Shown in pieces: positions 18,356-27,201 of a DNA stretch of 64,000 nucleotides (its first letter is position 1; each line of letters begins with the position of its first letter). Made by a program: the position numbers and the translations under genes. The notes under the pieces were generated by a model. It saw nothing but the letters and a program-made list of their open reading frames with translations, was not told the origin of the DNA and made no database searches. The DNA comes from Dictyoglomus thermophilum H-6-12 (GTDB lineage: Bacteria; Dictyoglomota; Dictyoglomia; Dictyoglomales; Dictyoglomaceae): the NCBI RefSeq assembly GCF_000020965.1, contig NC_011297.1, positions 882,387-946,386 of the forward strand, given 5' to 3'.

Positions 18356-19129
18356 ATGCGAAAAATCCTAATTATATTTTTATTGTTTTCTCTCTTAATG
18401 CTTTATCCTGTTTTAGGAGCTGGTGCTGTTGAAAGAATAAAGAAGGCAGGAGTGCTAAAAGTAGGAAGTGATGTGGCTTATGCCCCATTTGAGTTTATGG
18501 AAGGGGATAAACCAGTAGGTTTTGATATTGATATTGCTCAGGAAATCGCAAAAGCGCTTGGAGTTAAATTGCAAATTATAAATACTTCTTTTGATGGTAT
18601 AATTGCAGCTTTAAAGGCTAAAAAATTTGACATTATAATCTCTGCTATGACCATTACCGAGGAAAGGAAAAAGGAGATTGATTTCTCTATTCCTTATTAT
18701 GATTCTGGACAGATTATTGTGGTAAGAAGTGATAATAAAGACATTAACTCAGAGAAAGATTTAAAAGGAAAAATAGTTGGAGTACAGCTTGGTACTACGG
18801 GAGAGCTTACTGCTAAAAAACTAAAAGATCAAGTGGGTATAAAAGAGATTAGAAGTTACGAGACTATTCCTGAAGCTTTTATGGATCTTGAGCTTGGGAG
18901 ATTAGATGCTGTTATTAACGATTTGCCAGTTTCTTTATACTATTCTAAAAATAATCCAAAGTTAAAGTGCGTTGGAAAACCATTTACTATAGAACAATAT
19001 GGAATAGCTGTTAGAAAAGAAGATAAAGATCTCTTAAAGAAGATAAATGAAATATTGACTAACTTGAAAAAAACTGGTAAATATAACCAAATATATAAAA
19101 AATGGTTTGGTGTAGAGCCACCTAAGTAA
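18356..19129 (+). CDS. polar amino acid ABC transporter, substrate-binding protein
   Basis: This is a family 3 periplasmic binding protein (His/Gln/Arg type). A signal peptide (about first 20 residues) precedes 'GVLKVGSDVAYAPFEFMEGDKPVGFDIDIA', the family hallmark, and 'DIIISAMTITEERKKEIDFSIPYYDSGQ'. I chose the ATG at 18356 because AGGAGG lies 7 bases upstream; the in-frame ATG at 18335 would place that site inside the gene. Product 257 residues. It is first in a three-gene importer. Substrate cannot be fixed from sequence alone. Confidence 0.93.
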   Translation: MRKILIIFLLFSLLMLYPVLGAGAVERIKKAGVLKVGSDVAYAPFEFMEGDKPVGFDIDIAQEIAKALGVKLQIINTSFDGIIAALKAKKFDIIISAMTITEERKKEIDFSIPYYDSGQIIVVRSDNKDINSEKDLKGKIVGVQLGTTGELTAKKLKDQVGIKEIRSYETIPEAFMDLELGRLDAVINDLPVSLYYSKNNPKLKCVGKPFTIEQYGIAVRKEDKDLLKKINEILTNLKKTGKYNQIYKKWFGVEPPK

Positions 19130-19140
19130 GAGGTGATATT

Positions 19141-19797
19141 TTGGATTTTAATCTAAGTATATTTATTGAGAGTATACCTTATTTACTGAAAGGCGCAGTG
19201 GTTACATTGCGCCTTTCAGTAGTTTCTGTGTTTTTTGGAATAATACTTGGTTTGTTCTTAGGTCTTGCACGCATATCTAAAAACTATTTTTTGAGAATAC
19301 CTTCTACCATATATGTAGAGGTAATAAGGGGTACTCCTCTACTTATGCAGCTTTTAATAATCTATTATGCTCTACCTTCTTTTGGTATAAATTTAGGTGC
19401 AATCACTGCTGCCATTGTAGGTTTATCTTTAAATAGTGCTGCGTATACCGGAGAGATCTTTAGAAGTGGAATCCAGTCCATAGAAAAAGGACAGATGGAG
19501 GCTGCAAGGTCTCTTGGTATGACTTATTTTCAAGCGATGAGATATGTAATTCTTCCTCAGGCTTTCAGAAGAATTTTACCCCCTTTGACTAATGAATTTG
19601 TTTCCATGTTAAAGGAAAGTTCTCTTGCTTCTACTCTTGCTGTTACCGAACTTCTTAGGGCAGGTAGAGAGATCGTAGCTTGGAAGGCAAATGTATTTAG
19701 TCCATTTTTAGGGGTAACTTTGATATATTTGTTAATGACATTGCCTTTAACAAGACTCTCAGTATGGTTGGAAAAGAGGTTGAAAACAGGTGATTAA
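19141..19797 (+). CDS. polar amino acid ABC transporter, permease
   Basis: The 218-residue protein has about five membrane helices and the HisM/GlnP family signature '[18 protein letters not shown]'. The cytoplasmic EAA loop reads '[34 protein letters not shown]'. Only one permease gene is present, so it probably acts as a homodimer. The TTG start follows GAGGTGAT. It overlaps the ATPase gene by 8 bases. Confidence 0.94.
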   Translation: MDFNLSIFIESIPYLLKGAVVTLRLSVVSVFFGIILGLFLGLARISKNYFLRIPSTIYVEVIRGTPLLMQLLIIYYALPSFGINLGAITAAIVGLSLNSAAYTGEIFRSGIQSIEKGQMEAARSLGMTYFQAMRYVILPQAFRRILPPLTNEFVSMLKESSLASTLAVTELLRAGREIVAWKANVFSPFLGVTLIYLLMTLPLTRLSVWLEKRLKTGD

Positions 19798-20518
19798 AGT
19801 AGTTAATTTGCATAAGAAATTTAAGCACCTTCACGTTTTAAAGGGGATTAATTTAGAGGTAAAGAAAGGTGAGGTACTTGTAATTATAGGACCAAGTGGA
19901 GGGGGAAAAAGTACCCTTTTGCGTTGCATAAATAGATTAGAAGAACCTACCGAAGGTGAAATTTACATTGATGGTATAAAGATAACCGATCCTTCAGTAG
20001 ATATAAATAAGATCAGACAAAAGGTTGGAATGGTCTTTCAGCTTTTTAATCTTTTTCCTCACCTTACTGTGCTTGAAAATATAACCCTTGCTCCCATTAA
20101 AGTTAAGAAAGTAGATCCCCAAATTGCTGTAGAAAAAGCTTATGAGTTGCTAAGAAGGGTTGGACTTTTAGATAAAGCTAAGAGCTATCCTTCTCAACTT
20201 TCGGGAGGACAACAACAGAGAATTGCTATAGCAAGAGCTCTTGCTATGGAGCCAGAGGTAATGTTATTTGATGAGCCTACGTCTTCCATAGATCCAGAGA
20301 TGACAAAGGAAGTATTAGATGTTATAAGAGAGCTTGCTCATGAAGGGATGACTATGATTATTGCGACTCATGAAATGGGATTTGCTAAGGAGGTAGCAAA
20401 TAGGGTAATTTTCTTAGATCAAGGGAGAATTGTGGAGGAGGGTACTCCAAAGCAGATTTTTGAAAATCCTAAAGAAGAACGAACCATCGAATTTTTGAGT
20501 AAAATACTTTCAATTTGA
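19790..20518 (+). CDS. polar amino acid ABC transporter, ATPase
   Basis: A GlnQ/HisP-type ABC ATPase of 242 residues. It shows Walker A '[23 protein letters not shown]', Q-loop '[16 protein letters not shown]', signature '[19 protein letters not shown]', Walker B '[14 protein letters not shown]' and H-switch '[10 protein letters not shown]'. It is the last gene of the importer. Its stop codon lies inside the -35 element of the next promoter. Confidence 0.95.
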   Translation: MIKVVNLHKKFKHLHVLKGINLEVKKGEVLVIIGPSGGGKSTLLRCINRLEEPTEGEIYIDGIKITDPSVDINKIRQKVGMVFQLFNLFPHLTVLENITLAPIKVKKVDPQIAVEKAYELLRRVGLLDKAKSYPSQLSGGQQQRIAIARALAMEPEVMLFDEPTSSIDPEMTKEVLDVIRELAHEGMTMIIATHEMGFAKEVANRVIFLDQGRIVEEGTPKQIFENPKEERTIEFLSKILSI

Positions 20519-20543
20519 CAAGATAAATCTTTTTTGGTAAATT
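20515..20543 (+). promoter_or_regulatory. promoter of the aromatic amino acid operon
   Basis: Consensus TTGACA (20515-20520), a 17-base spacer, and TAAATT (20538-20543). The -35 overlaps the stop codon of the ABC ATPase gene. A start near 20550 would leave a leader of about 50 bases before aroE. Confidence 0.75.
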
Positions 20544-20559
20544 AACCTTTAAATTTACC
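20536..20559. promoter_or_regulatory. candidate operator over the aro promoter
   Basis: A perfect inverted repeat, GGTAAATT-N8-AATTTACC, covers the -10 element and the likely transcription start. The arms are 8 bases each with an 8-base centre. A bound protein here would block RNA polymerase. The TrpR/YerC-like protein encoded last in this operon is the obvious candidate ligand, which is inference. Confidence 0.5.
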
Positions 20560-20602
20560 TCAATGGGGAGAGAGTTTAAAGAAAGAGGGGTGATTAATTT
20601 CT

Positions 20603-21430
20603 TTGATTTCTCCGTCGACGAAATTATATGGACTTATAGGTTACCCATTGGGGCATTCTATATCCTTTTACATTCATAATGCCGCTTTCAGGGCATTATC
20701 TATTGATGCTTTATATATAAATATTCCTATTGAACCAGAGTCTTTTTCAAAGGCGATTCTTGGAATAAAATATCTTCCTATTTATGGTTTGAACGTAACT
20801 ATACCTCATAAAGAACGCATAATAGATTTTTTAGACGAGATTTCTGTAATTTCTAAGCTTATTGGTGCTGTAAATACGGTTTATTTAGAAGAAAATAAAT
20901 GGAAGGGCGAAAATACCGATTTTGGAGGATTTTTGGAAACCCTTAAGGAGTTGAAATTAGATAAAGATTTGCCTTGTTTAATTTTAGGAGCAGGTGGTGC
21001 AGCAAGGGCCGTAGTTTATGCTGTAATTGAATATGGATTTAAAGAAATTTACTTAACTAATAGAACTTATGGAAGGGCAGAGAGAATTGCTGAGGAAGTA
21101 AAGAAAAATAAAAATATTGAAATAAAAATTATTCCTTGGCAGGAAAGACATAAAGTTGACGAAAAATTAATTCTAATAAATACTACATCAATAGGGCTTG
21201 ATGGCAAAAGTACTCCCTGGAATGGGAATTTCAAATCCATAGCCTTTGTTTATGATATTATTTACAACCCTAAGGAGACTCCTCTATTGAGCCTTGCTAA
21301 AGAAAACAATGTGCCCTTTAAGAATGGTCTTGATATGCTTATTTATCAAGCGTGTCTCTCTTGGAATAAATGGTTTGGATTTATTGGGCCTTTTGAGATA
21401 ATGAAAAGGGAGGCTGAAAAATTGTTATGA
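20603..21430 (+). CDS. aroE: shikimate dehydrogenase
   Basis: AroE reduces 3-dehydroshikimate to shikimate with NADPH. The substrate site 'GYPLGHSISFYIHNAAF' and 'GLNVTIPHKE' (with the catalytic Lys), 'GAVNTV', 'GENTDFGGF', and the cofactor motif 'LILGAGGAARAVVYA' are all present. The length of 275 is normal. The TTG at 20603 is used because the frame has a stop at 20591 and GAGGGGTGA lies just upstream. It is first in the operon and overlaps aroC by 4 bases. Confidence 0.96.
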   Translation: MISPSTKLYGLIGYPLGHSISFYIHNAAFRALSIDALYINIPIEPESFSKAILGIKYLPIYGLNVTIPHKERIIDFLDEISVISKLIGAVNTVYLEENKWKGENTDFGGFLETLKELKLDKDLPCLILGAGGAARAVVYAVIEYGFKEIYLTNRTYGRAERIAEEVKKNKNIEIKIIPWQERHKVDEKLILINTTSIGLDGKSTPWNGNFKSIAFVYDIIYNPKETPLLSLAKENNVPFKNGLDMLIYQACLSWNKWFGFIGPFEIMKREAEKLL

Positions 21431-22593
21431 GATTTCTAACTTCTGGAGAGTCCCACGGAAAAGCTCTGATGACAATTATAGAGGGTGTACCTGCAGGTCT
21501 TCGTATAAATTTGGAATACATAAACCAAGAGTTGAGAAGAAGGCAAGTGGGATATGGAAGAGGTAAAAGGATGGAGATAGAGAAAGATGAGGCTGAAATA
21601 ATATCCGGAATAAGAGGAGGTTATACCCTTGGGACTCCTATAGGAATCTTAATAAAAAATAGAGATTGGGAAAATTGGAAATCTGTTATGGATCCTGAAA
21701 AAATTTTTGAGGAGAGAATTGTTACAAAACCAAGATCTGGGCATGCTGATTTTGCAGGAGCAATAAAGTATCATTTCGAGGATATAAGAAATGTACTTGA
21801 AAGAGCTAGTGCCAGAGAGACAGCTGCAAGGGTTGCTGTAGGTGCTATTGCGAAAACTTTTCTTTCTGAGTTTGGAATTGAGATCATAAGTTTTGTAGAA
21901 GCTATAGATGGAATTGAAGATAGTTTTGATATTAACAATTTTAGCTGGGATATTTTAAAGAAAAAGGCAGAGTCCTCGGACTTAAGAATGATCGATGAGG
22001 AAAAAGAAAAGCAAGCAAAGGAATTGATAGATAAAGCAAAAGAAGAGGGAGATACTCTTGGAGGAAGATTTATTCTTCTTGCAAAAGGAGTACCTATTGG
22101 TCTTGGAAGTTACGTTCATTGGGATAGGAGACTGGACGCTCTTATTTCTTATGCTATTATGAGTATACCTTCGGTGAAGGGTGTGGAAATTGGTGAGGCT
22201 CTTTATGCGAGCATGAATATTGGTTCAAAGGTACATGATGAATTCTATGGAGAAAAGGATAGGTTCAGAAAGACTAATTATGCTGGAGGGATCGAGGGGG
22301 GAGTTTCAAATGGGGAGATTATTATGGTTAGAGCTATAGTTAAACCTGTACCTACTCTACGAAGACCTCTTAAAACCTTTGATATAAAAGAAAAGAAAAT
22401 TACAGAAGGTTATTATGAAAGAAGTGATTTTTGTGTGGTGCCTGCAGCTGGTGTGGTAGGGGAGGCAATGCTTGCTTTTATCTTAGCAAGAGAGTTTTTA
22501 AACAAGTTTTCGGGAGATCATATGGAAGAGATAAGAGAAAATTTTGAAAAATATAAAAATTATGTTTATGAGAGGTTAGGATGGAAGAGCTAA
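21427..22593 (+). CDS. aroC: chorismate synthase
   Basis: AroC converts EPSP to chorismate using reduced FMN. The family signatures are clear: 'GESHGKALMTIIEGVPAGL', 'RRQVGYGRGKRMEIEKDEAEIISG', 'RSGHADFAGAIKYHFEDIRNVLERASARETAARVA', and the C-terminal 'RSDFCVVPAAGVVGEAMLA'. The length of 388 is normal. Its last 13 bases overlap aroB. Confidence 0.97.
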   Translation: MRFLTSGESHGKALMTIIEGVPAGLRINLEYINQELRRRQVGYGRGKRMEIEKDEAEIISGIRGGYTLGTPIGILIKNRDWENWKSVMDPEKIFEERIVTKPRSGHADFAGAIKYHFEDIRNVLERASARETAARVAVGAIAKTFLSEFGIEIISFVEAIDGIEDSFDINNFSWDILKKKAESSDLRMIDEEKEKQAKELIDKAKEEGDTLGGRFILLAKGVPIGLGSYVHWDRRLDALISYAIMSIPSVKGVEIGEALYASMNIGSKVHDEFYGEKDRFRKTNYAGGIEGGVSNGEIIMVRAIVKPVPTLRRPLKTFDIKEKKITEGYYERSDFCVVPAAGVVGEAMLAFILAREFLNKFSGDHMEEIRENFEKYKNYVYERLGWKS

Positions 22594-23648
22594 GGGTTGA
22601 ACTTAAAGATAAAAAATATCCTATATATATTGGTTATGATATTTTAAAAAAATTTCTAAAAAATTATCGAGATAATTATTCTTTCTCTTTTATTATTACC
22701 CATTCTTTCTTGTACGACCTTTACAAAGAGGATTTAGAAATTTCTCAGGAAGGAATAATATATGTGCCTGTTGGAGAGAAGAGTAAGAGCTTTAAAGAGG
22801 TAATTAGAATTTCAAGAGAGCTTGCCCAAAGGGGTGCAGATAGAAAAAGCGCTATTTTTGCTTTTGGGGGTGGAGTCATAGGAGATCTTACTGGTTTTGT
22901 AGCTTCCATTTATATGAGAGGCATAAGATATATTCAAATTCCTACAACTCTTCTTGCTCAGGTTGATAGTTCCATAGGAGGCAAGACAGGTATTAATATA
23001 AAAGAGGGAAAAAATTTAATAGGAACTTTCTACCATCCCGATGCAGTAATAATAGATATAAAGACTCTAAATACCCTTCCAGAAAGAGAGTACAGAAGTG
23101 GTATTGCAGAGGTAATAAAATATGGAATGATTATGAATCAAAGCCTTTTTAATTTTTTAGAGAAAAATACGACTTCTATACTGAATAAGGATATAGACAT
23201 ACTTTCCCATATTATAAGAGAAAGTCTTATTTGTAAGAAGTATGTGGTGGAAAAAGATGAAAAAGAATCTTCTTTGAGAATGATTTTAAATTTTGGACAT
23301 ACTTTTGGACATGCTATAGAGGCTAAGGGAGGATATAAAAGATTTCTGCATGGAGAAGCCGTGGCTATTGGCATGTTTTTAGCTACTTACTTAGCTTATA
23401 AAATTGGATTTTGTGATTACAGTGTCTTGAAGAGGTTACAAGATACCTTGCTAAGTTTTGGATTCGATCTTAATAATCCTTACAGAATAGAAGATTTAGT
23501 AGGCTATATCAAGAGAGATAAAAAGGCTTATGGAGGTAAGATTAGACTTATTTTGCCAAAAGAAATAGGTAAGGTAGAGATTGTAGAAAATTTGGAAGAA
23601 AAGGACATAATAAAAGCGTTGAAGGCAGGTGATGGGTATGGAAAGTGA
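22581..23648 (+). CDS. aroB: 3-dehydroquinate synthase
   Basis: AroB cyclises DAHP to 3-dehydroquinate using NAD and a divalent metal. Visible motifs are 'FGGGVIGDLTGFVASIYMRGIRYIQIPTTLLAQVDSSIGGKTGIN' and the metal-site sequence 'ILNFGHTFGHAIEA' with 'LHGEAVAIGM'. The length of 355 is normal, with no fused shikimate kinase of the kind I recall from Thermotoga. It starts inside the end of aroC. Confidence 0.97.
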   Translation: MEELRVELKDKKYPIYIGYDILKKFLKNYRDNYSFSFIITHSFLYDLYKEDLEISQEGIIYVPVGEKSKSFKEVIRISRELAQRGADRKSAIFAFGGGVIGDLTGFVASIYMRGIRYIQIPTTLLAQVDSSIGGKTGINIKEGKNLIGTFYHPDAVIIDIKTLNTLPEREYRSGIAEVIKYGMIMNQSLFNFLEKNTTSILNKDIDILSHIIRESLICKKYVVEKDEKESSLRMILNFGHTFGHAIEAKGGYKRFLHGEAVAIGMFLATYLAYKIGFCDYSVLKRLQDTLLSFGFDLNNPYRIEDLVGYIKRDKKAYGGKIRLILPKEIGKVEIVENLEEKDIIKALKAGDGYGK

Positions 23649-23718
23649 TTTTTATGAATTTAATTATTGTAATTTGACAATAGATTACTTAAAACATTTT
23701 TTAGGGAGGAAAGATATT

Positions 23719-24744
23719 ATGATTATTGTACTTAAATCGGGTGCTACGGAAGAGGAAATTCAAAAAGTGGTAGATAAATTAAAGGAATATAATTATGGTG
23801 CTCATATATCAAGAGGGGAACATAGGGTTGTTATAGGTGCGATTGGGGATAAAAGAATGGAAGAGAAAGTTCTTATAATGGAACAGATAAGTTCTTTTCC
23901 ATTTGTTGAACAGGTAATCCCTATATTAACATCCTATAAATTAGTTACTAAGGAATTTAATCCACAGGGTACAAAAATAAAAGTAAATCAAGTAGAAATT
24001 GGAAATGACGAGATAGTAGTTATGGCTGGCCCCTGTGCTGTAGAAAGTAGAGAACAGCTTCGTGAAATTGCTCAATTTGTTAAAGAAGTGGGTGCAAAAA
24101 TTTTGAGAGGAGGCGTATTTAAACCTCGTACATCTCCTTATAGCTTTCAGGGATTAGGAGTTGAAGGGTTAAAACTTCTTTATGAGGTAAAGAATGAGTT
24201 TGATATACCAGTAATTACAGAGGTCATGGATCCGAGGGATTTAGAACTTGTAGCAGAGTATGCAGATATTATTCAGATAGGAGCAAGAAATATGCAGAAC
24301 TTCACTTTATTAAAAGAGGTTGGGAAATTAAGAAAGCCCGTACTTTTAAAAAGAGGACTATCGGCAACTTTGGAGGAGTTCTTATTTGCAGCAGAATATA
24401 TATTGCTTGGAGGAAACTCAGAAGTTATTCTCTGTGAAAGAGGAATAAGAACTTTTTCTGATTTTTCTAGAAATACTTTAGACCTTTCTATTGTTCCTGC
24501 CTTGAAGGAAAAAACTCATCTTCCAGTGTTTGTAGATCCAAGTCATGGAACTGGAAATTATAGGTATGTACCTAGCATGGCTAAAGCAGCAATAGCTGCA
24601 GGAGCAGATGGATTAATTATAGAGGTACATCCTCATCCTGAGAAAGCCCTCTCTGATGGTCCTCAATCGCTTACCTTTTCAGACTTCAGAAGATTAATGA
24701 GTGAACTAAAAGCTATAGCAAGTGCTGTGGGAAGAAGATTATGA
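23719..24744 (+). CDS. aroF: DAHP synthase with N-terminal ferredoxin-like regulatory domain
   Basis: DAHP synthase condenses PEP and erythrose-4-phosphate, the entry step of the shikimate pathway. About 75 N-terminal residues ('MIIVLKSGATEEEIQKVVDKLKEY') form the ACT-like domain used for feedback inhibition in Thermotoga-type enzymes. The barrel shows 'MAGPCAVESREQL', 'LRGGVFKPRTSPYSFQGLG' and 'FVDPSHGTGN'. I chose ATG 23719, which follows AGGGAGGA by 8 bases and matches homologues (341 residues). The frame is open back to 23629, which would add 30 residues with no family counterpart. Chorismate mutase is not fused. Confidence 0.94.
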   Translation: MIIVLKSGATEEEIQKVVDKLKEYNYGAHISRGEHRVVIGAIGDKRMEEKVLIMEQISSFPFVEQVIPILTSYKLVTKEFNPQGTKIKVNQVEIGNDEIVVMAGPCAVESREQLREIAQFVKEVGAKILRGGVFKPRTSPYSFQGLGVEGLKLLYEVKNEFDIPVITEVMDPRDLELVAEYADIIQIGARNMQNFTLLKEVGKLRKPVLLKRGLSATLEEFLFAAEYILLGGNSEVILCERGIRTFSDFSRNTLDLSIVPALKEKTHLPVFVDPSHGTGNYRYVPSMAKAAIAAGADGLIIEVHPHPEKALSDGPQSLTFSDFRRLMSELKAIASAVGRRL

Positions 24745-25586
24745 TAATAGGTATTATTGGGCTTGGTTTGATTGGAACATCTTTAGCTCTTTCTTTTAAG
24801 AAGGAGTTTAAAAATGTTTATTTGTGGGGTGTAGATAAAGATAATAAGGTTTTAGACTATCTTTCAGAAAGAAAGATTTTGGATGTTTTAGGAAAAGATA
24901 TAACTCGGCTTAGAGATCTAATCGGAGAGTCTGATTATATATTTATTTCTGTATATCCCTCTGGAGTAGTGGACGTGGTTGAAAATCTTAAAAATTATGT
25001 AAGTGAGAAAGTTATTATTACGGATACAGCAAGTACCAAATTTAAGATTATGAATTATATGAATAGAGACGAGTTTTTAAGAAAATTGTTTATAGGAGGA
25101 CATCCTCTTGCAGGAAGAGAAGTTTCTGGGCCTTTAGGAGCTGTAGATAATTTGTTTACTGGAAAGGTTTATTTTTTGTGTCCTGCTTTTGAGGTTTCTG
25201 AAGAAAAAGTTGAAGGCTTGAGAAGAATAATAGAGAAAATAAATGCATCTCCTATTATAATTGATCCTGAAAAACATGATGAAATTCTCGCTTTTACTAG
25301 TCATCTTCCTCAAATTATCGCCTATCTGTTGTCTTATGTTTCTGTAAAAGAAGATAATTTAAGCTTCTTTGGAAGTGGTTTTAAGGATACTACGAGAATA
25401 TCAAAAAGTGATTATAATTTGTGGTTAGATATCTTAAAAGAGAATGATATTAAAATAAAAGAGGCTTTGGTGGAGTTTGAGAAAACTTTAAAAGATTTGA
25501 TTGAGAATTTAGAAAGAAAGGATTTTGAAAAGATAAGACATATATTTAAAGATTCAAGAGAAAAAAGATTAAGATTGAGGGATTGA
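24741..25586 (+). CDS. tyrA: prephenate dehydrogenase
   Basis: TyrA oxidatively decarboxylates prephenate to 4-hydroxyphenylpyruvate for tyrosine. The NAD-binding motif is at the very N-terminus ('IGIIGLGLIGTSLALSF'), followed by 'GGHPLAGREVSGPLGAVDNLF' and 'HDEILAFTSHLPQIIAYLL'. The length of 281 fits a stand-alone enzyme without ACT or chorismate mutase domains. It overlaps the DAHP synthase gene by 4 bases. Confidence 0.95.
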   Translation: MIIGIIGLGLIGTSLALSFKKEFKNVYLWGVDKDNKVLDYLSERKILDVLGKDITRLRDLIGESDYIFISVYPSGVVDVVENLKNYVSEKVIITDTASTKFKIMNYMNRDEFLRKLFIGGHPLAGREVSGPLGAVDNLFTGKVYFLCPAFEVSEEKVEGLRRIIEKINASPIIIDPEKHDEILAFTSHLPQIIAYLLSYVSVKEDNLSFFGSGFKDTTRISKSDYNLWLDILKENDIKIKEALVEFEKTLKDLIENLERKDFEKIRHIFKDSREKRLRLRD

Positions 25587-25587
25587 T

Positions 25588-26895
25588 ATGGGAAAATTAT
25601 TAGTTAAAAAAAGTAAAGTCTTGAAAGGAGAAGTAGAGGTTCCTGGAGATAAATCTATCTCTCATAGAGCCTTAATTTTCTCTTCTATGGGTGAGGGAGA
25701 GAGTATAATAAGGAATTTTCTTTTCTCTCAGGATTGTATCTCTACTATGAATTGTTTAAAATCTTTGGGAGTCTCTATTGAAGTGTACGATAGTATAGTA
25801 AGGGTAAAAGGAAATGGTATAAAAGGATTCAAGGAACCTGAGAATGTTCTTGATGCAGGAAATTCAGGTACCACTATAAGGCTGCTTACAGGACTTCTAA
25901 GCGGACTTCCTGGAGTCTTTTCAGTAATTACAGGTGATTCATCTTTGAGAAGAAGACCAATGAAGAGAGTTGTAGATCCACTTAGGAAAATGGGTGCAAA
26001 TATATGGGGAAGGAATAACGATAATAATCCTCCTCTTGCCATAAAAGGAGAAAAATTGGTTGGGGAGAGTCACATATTGAATGTAGCAAGTGCTCAAGTA
26101 AAGTCAGCATTATTAATTGCAGGTCTTCTTGCTGAGGGAGAAACCTGTGTTACTGAACCTTCTTTATCAAGAGATCATACTGAAAGAATGTTTCAATATC
26201 TTGGATTGCCTCTTAAAAGGGAGGGTTTAACTCTAAAAACTCATGGTATAGAAAGTTATAAGAATAAAGATTTTAATATACCTGGTGATTTTTCTTCGGC
26301 AGCCTTCATTATTGCTGCGGGATTGTTGGTAGAGGGATCTAAAGTCATTATTAAAAATGTTGGAATTAATCCTACGAGAACAGGTATGTTAGACATCCTT
26401 AAAGAGGCTGGAGCTAAGTTTAATATCATCGATACATGGGAAGATGGGGGAGAGCTTATCGGAAATTTGATGATAGAATATTCAGATTTGAAGGCCTTTG
26501 AGATAAAAGGTGATATTGTACCAACTCTTATCGATGAAGTTCCTATACTTGCTATTATAGCAACTCAAGCAAAGGGCGAGAGTATATTTAAAGATGTGGA
26601 GGAGTTAAAAGTAAAAGAGTCTGATAGAATTAAAGCTGTGGTAGATGGAATAAATAAAATGGGAGGGAAAGCAAAGGTAATTGATAATGGATTTGTAGTT
26701 TATGGTCCCACAAAGTTGAAGGGCGGGGAGATAGAGACTTATGGTGATCATAGAATTGCTATGGCTTTTGCTATTGCAGGGCTTATTGCTGATGATGAGA
26801 CTATTGTGGAGAGTGACAGTATAAATATCTCCTTTCCTACTTTTACCGAAACTATTAAGAGTTTAGGGGGGAATGTTATTGAGTTACAATCCTAA
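25588..26895 (+). CDS. aroA: 3-phosphoshikimate 1-carboxyvinyltransferase (EPSP synthase)
   Basis: AroA transfers enolpyruvyl from PEP to shikimate-3-phosphate. Signatures are 'VPGDKSISHRALIFSSMGEGES', 'LDAGNSGTTIRLLTGLL', 'DSSLRRRPMKRV', 'SAQVKSALLIAGLLAEG', 'DEVPILAIIAT', 'ELKVKESDRIKAV' and 'YGDHRIAMAFAIAGL'. The length of 435 is normal. 'GNSGTT' departs slightly from the glyphosate-sensitive 'GNAGTA/TAMR' form, as expected for a class II-like enzyme. The end overlaps the regulator gene by 23 bases. Confidence 0.97.
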   Translation: MGKLLVKKSKVLKGEVEVPGDKSISHRALIFSSMGEGESIIRNFLFSQDCISTMNCLKSLGVSIEVYDSIVRVKGNGIKGFKEPENVLDAGNSGTTIRLLTGLLSGLPGVFSVITGDSSLRRRPMKRVVDPLRKMGANIWGRNNDNNPPLAIKGEKLVGESHILNVASAQVKSALLIAGLLAEGETCVTEPSLSRDHTERMFQYLGLPLKREGLTLKTHGIESYKNKDFNIPGDFSSAAFIIAAGLLVEGSKVIIKNVGINPTRTGMLDILKEAGAKFNIIDTWEDGGELIGNLMIEYSDLKAFEIKGDIVPTLIDEVPILAIIATQAKGESIFKDVEELKVKESDRIKAVVDGINKMGGKAKVIDNGFVVYGPTKLKGGEIETYGDHRIAMAFAIAGLIADDETIVESDSINISFPTFTETIKSLGGNVIELQS

Positions 26896-27181
26896 ATGGG
26901 CTGATGAGGATGTTTACTTCCTTGTAAAAGCAGTACTTACGTTAGAGAATGAAGAGGAAGTTTTAAGGTTTCTTGAAGATATATGTACTATTACAGAAAT
27001 AAAGGAATTGGCACAAAGGTTAAAAGTTGCTAAAATGCTTTATGAGGGAAAATCTTACGAAGAGATTGAGAAGGAGACAGGAGCAAGTTCTGCTACCATA
27101 AGTAGGGTTAAGAAATTTTTACTCTATGGTGCTGAGGGGTATAAAATAGCTCTTGACAGGTTAATGAAGAACAAGGGGTAA
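26873..27181 (+). CDS. TrpR/YerC-like helix-turn-helix regulator
   Basis: The 102-residue all-helical protein carries 'ITEIKELAQRLKVAKMLYEGKSYEEIEKETGASSATISRVKKFLLYG', the TrpR/YerC-YecD DNA-binding pattern. TrpR of E. coli represses aromatic biosynthesis with tryptophan; YerC-family ligands are not well defined. Here the gene is last in the aro operon, is translationally coupled to aroA, and is closed by a strong terminator. I infer it regulates its own operon through the inverted repeat at 20536-20559. The start could be ATG 26873 or TTG 26879, both behind GGGGGG. Confidence 0.85.
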   Translation: MLLSYNPKWADEDVYFLVKAVLTLENEEEVLRFLEDICTITEIKELAQRLKVAKMLYEGKSYEEIEKETGASSATISRVKKFLLYGAEGYKIALDRLMKNKG

Positions 27182-27201
27182 GCCTTTTGCTTACCCCTTG
27201 T
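27171..27201. terminator. bidirectional terminator between aro operon and ABC operon
   Basis: Perfect 13-base stem, 27171-27183 with 27189-27201, and a 5-base loop (CTTTT). It overlaps the ends of the convergent genes, including both stop codons. Confidence 0.88.

Noticed and set aside
23674-23700. Internal aro promoter starting with TTGACA
   Set aside because: No reasonable -10 at 16-18 bases, and the region is inside a tightly spaced operon.
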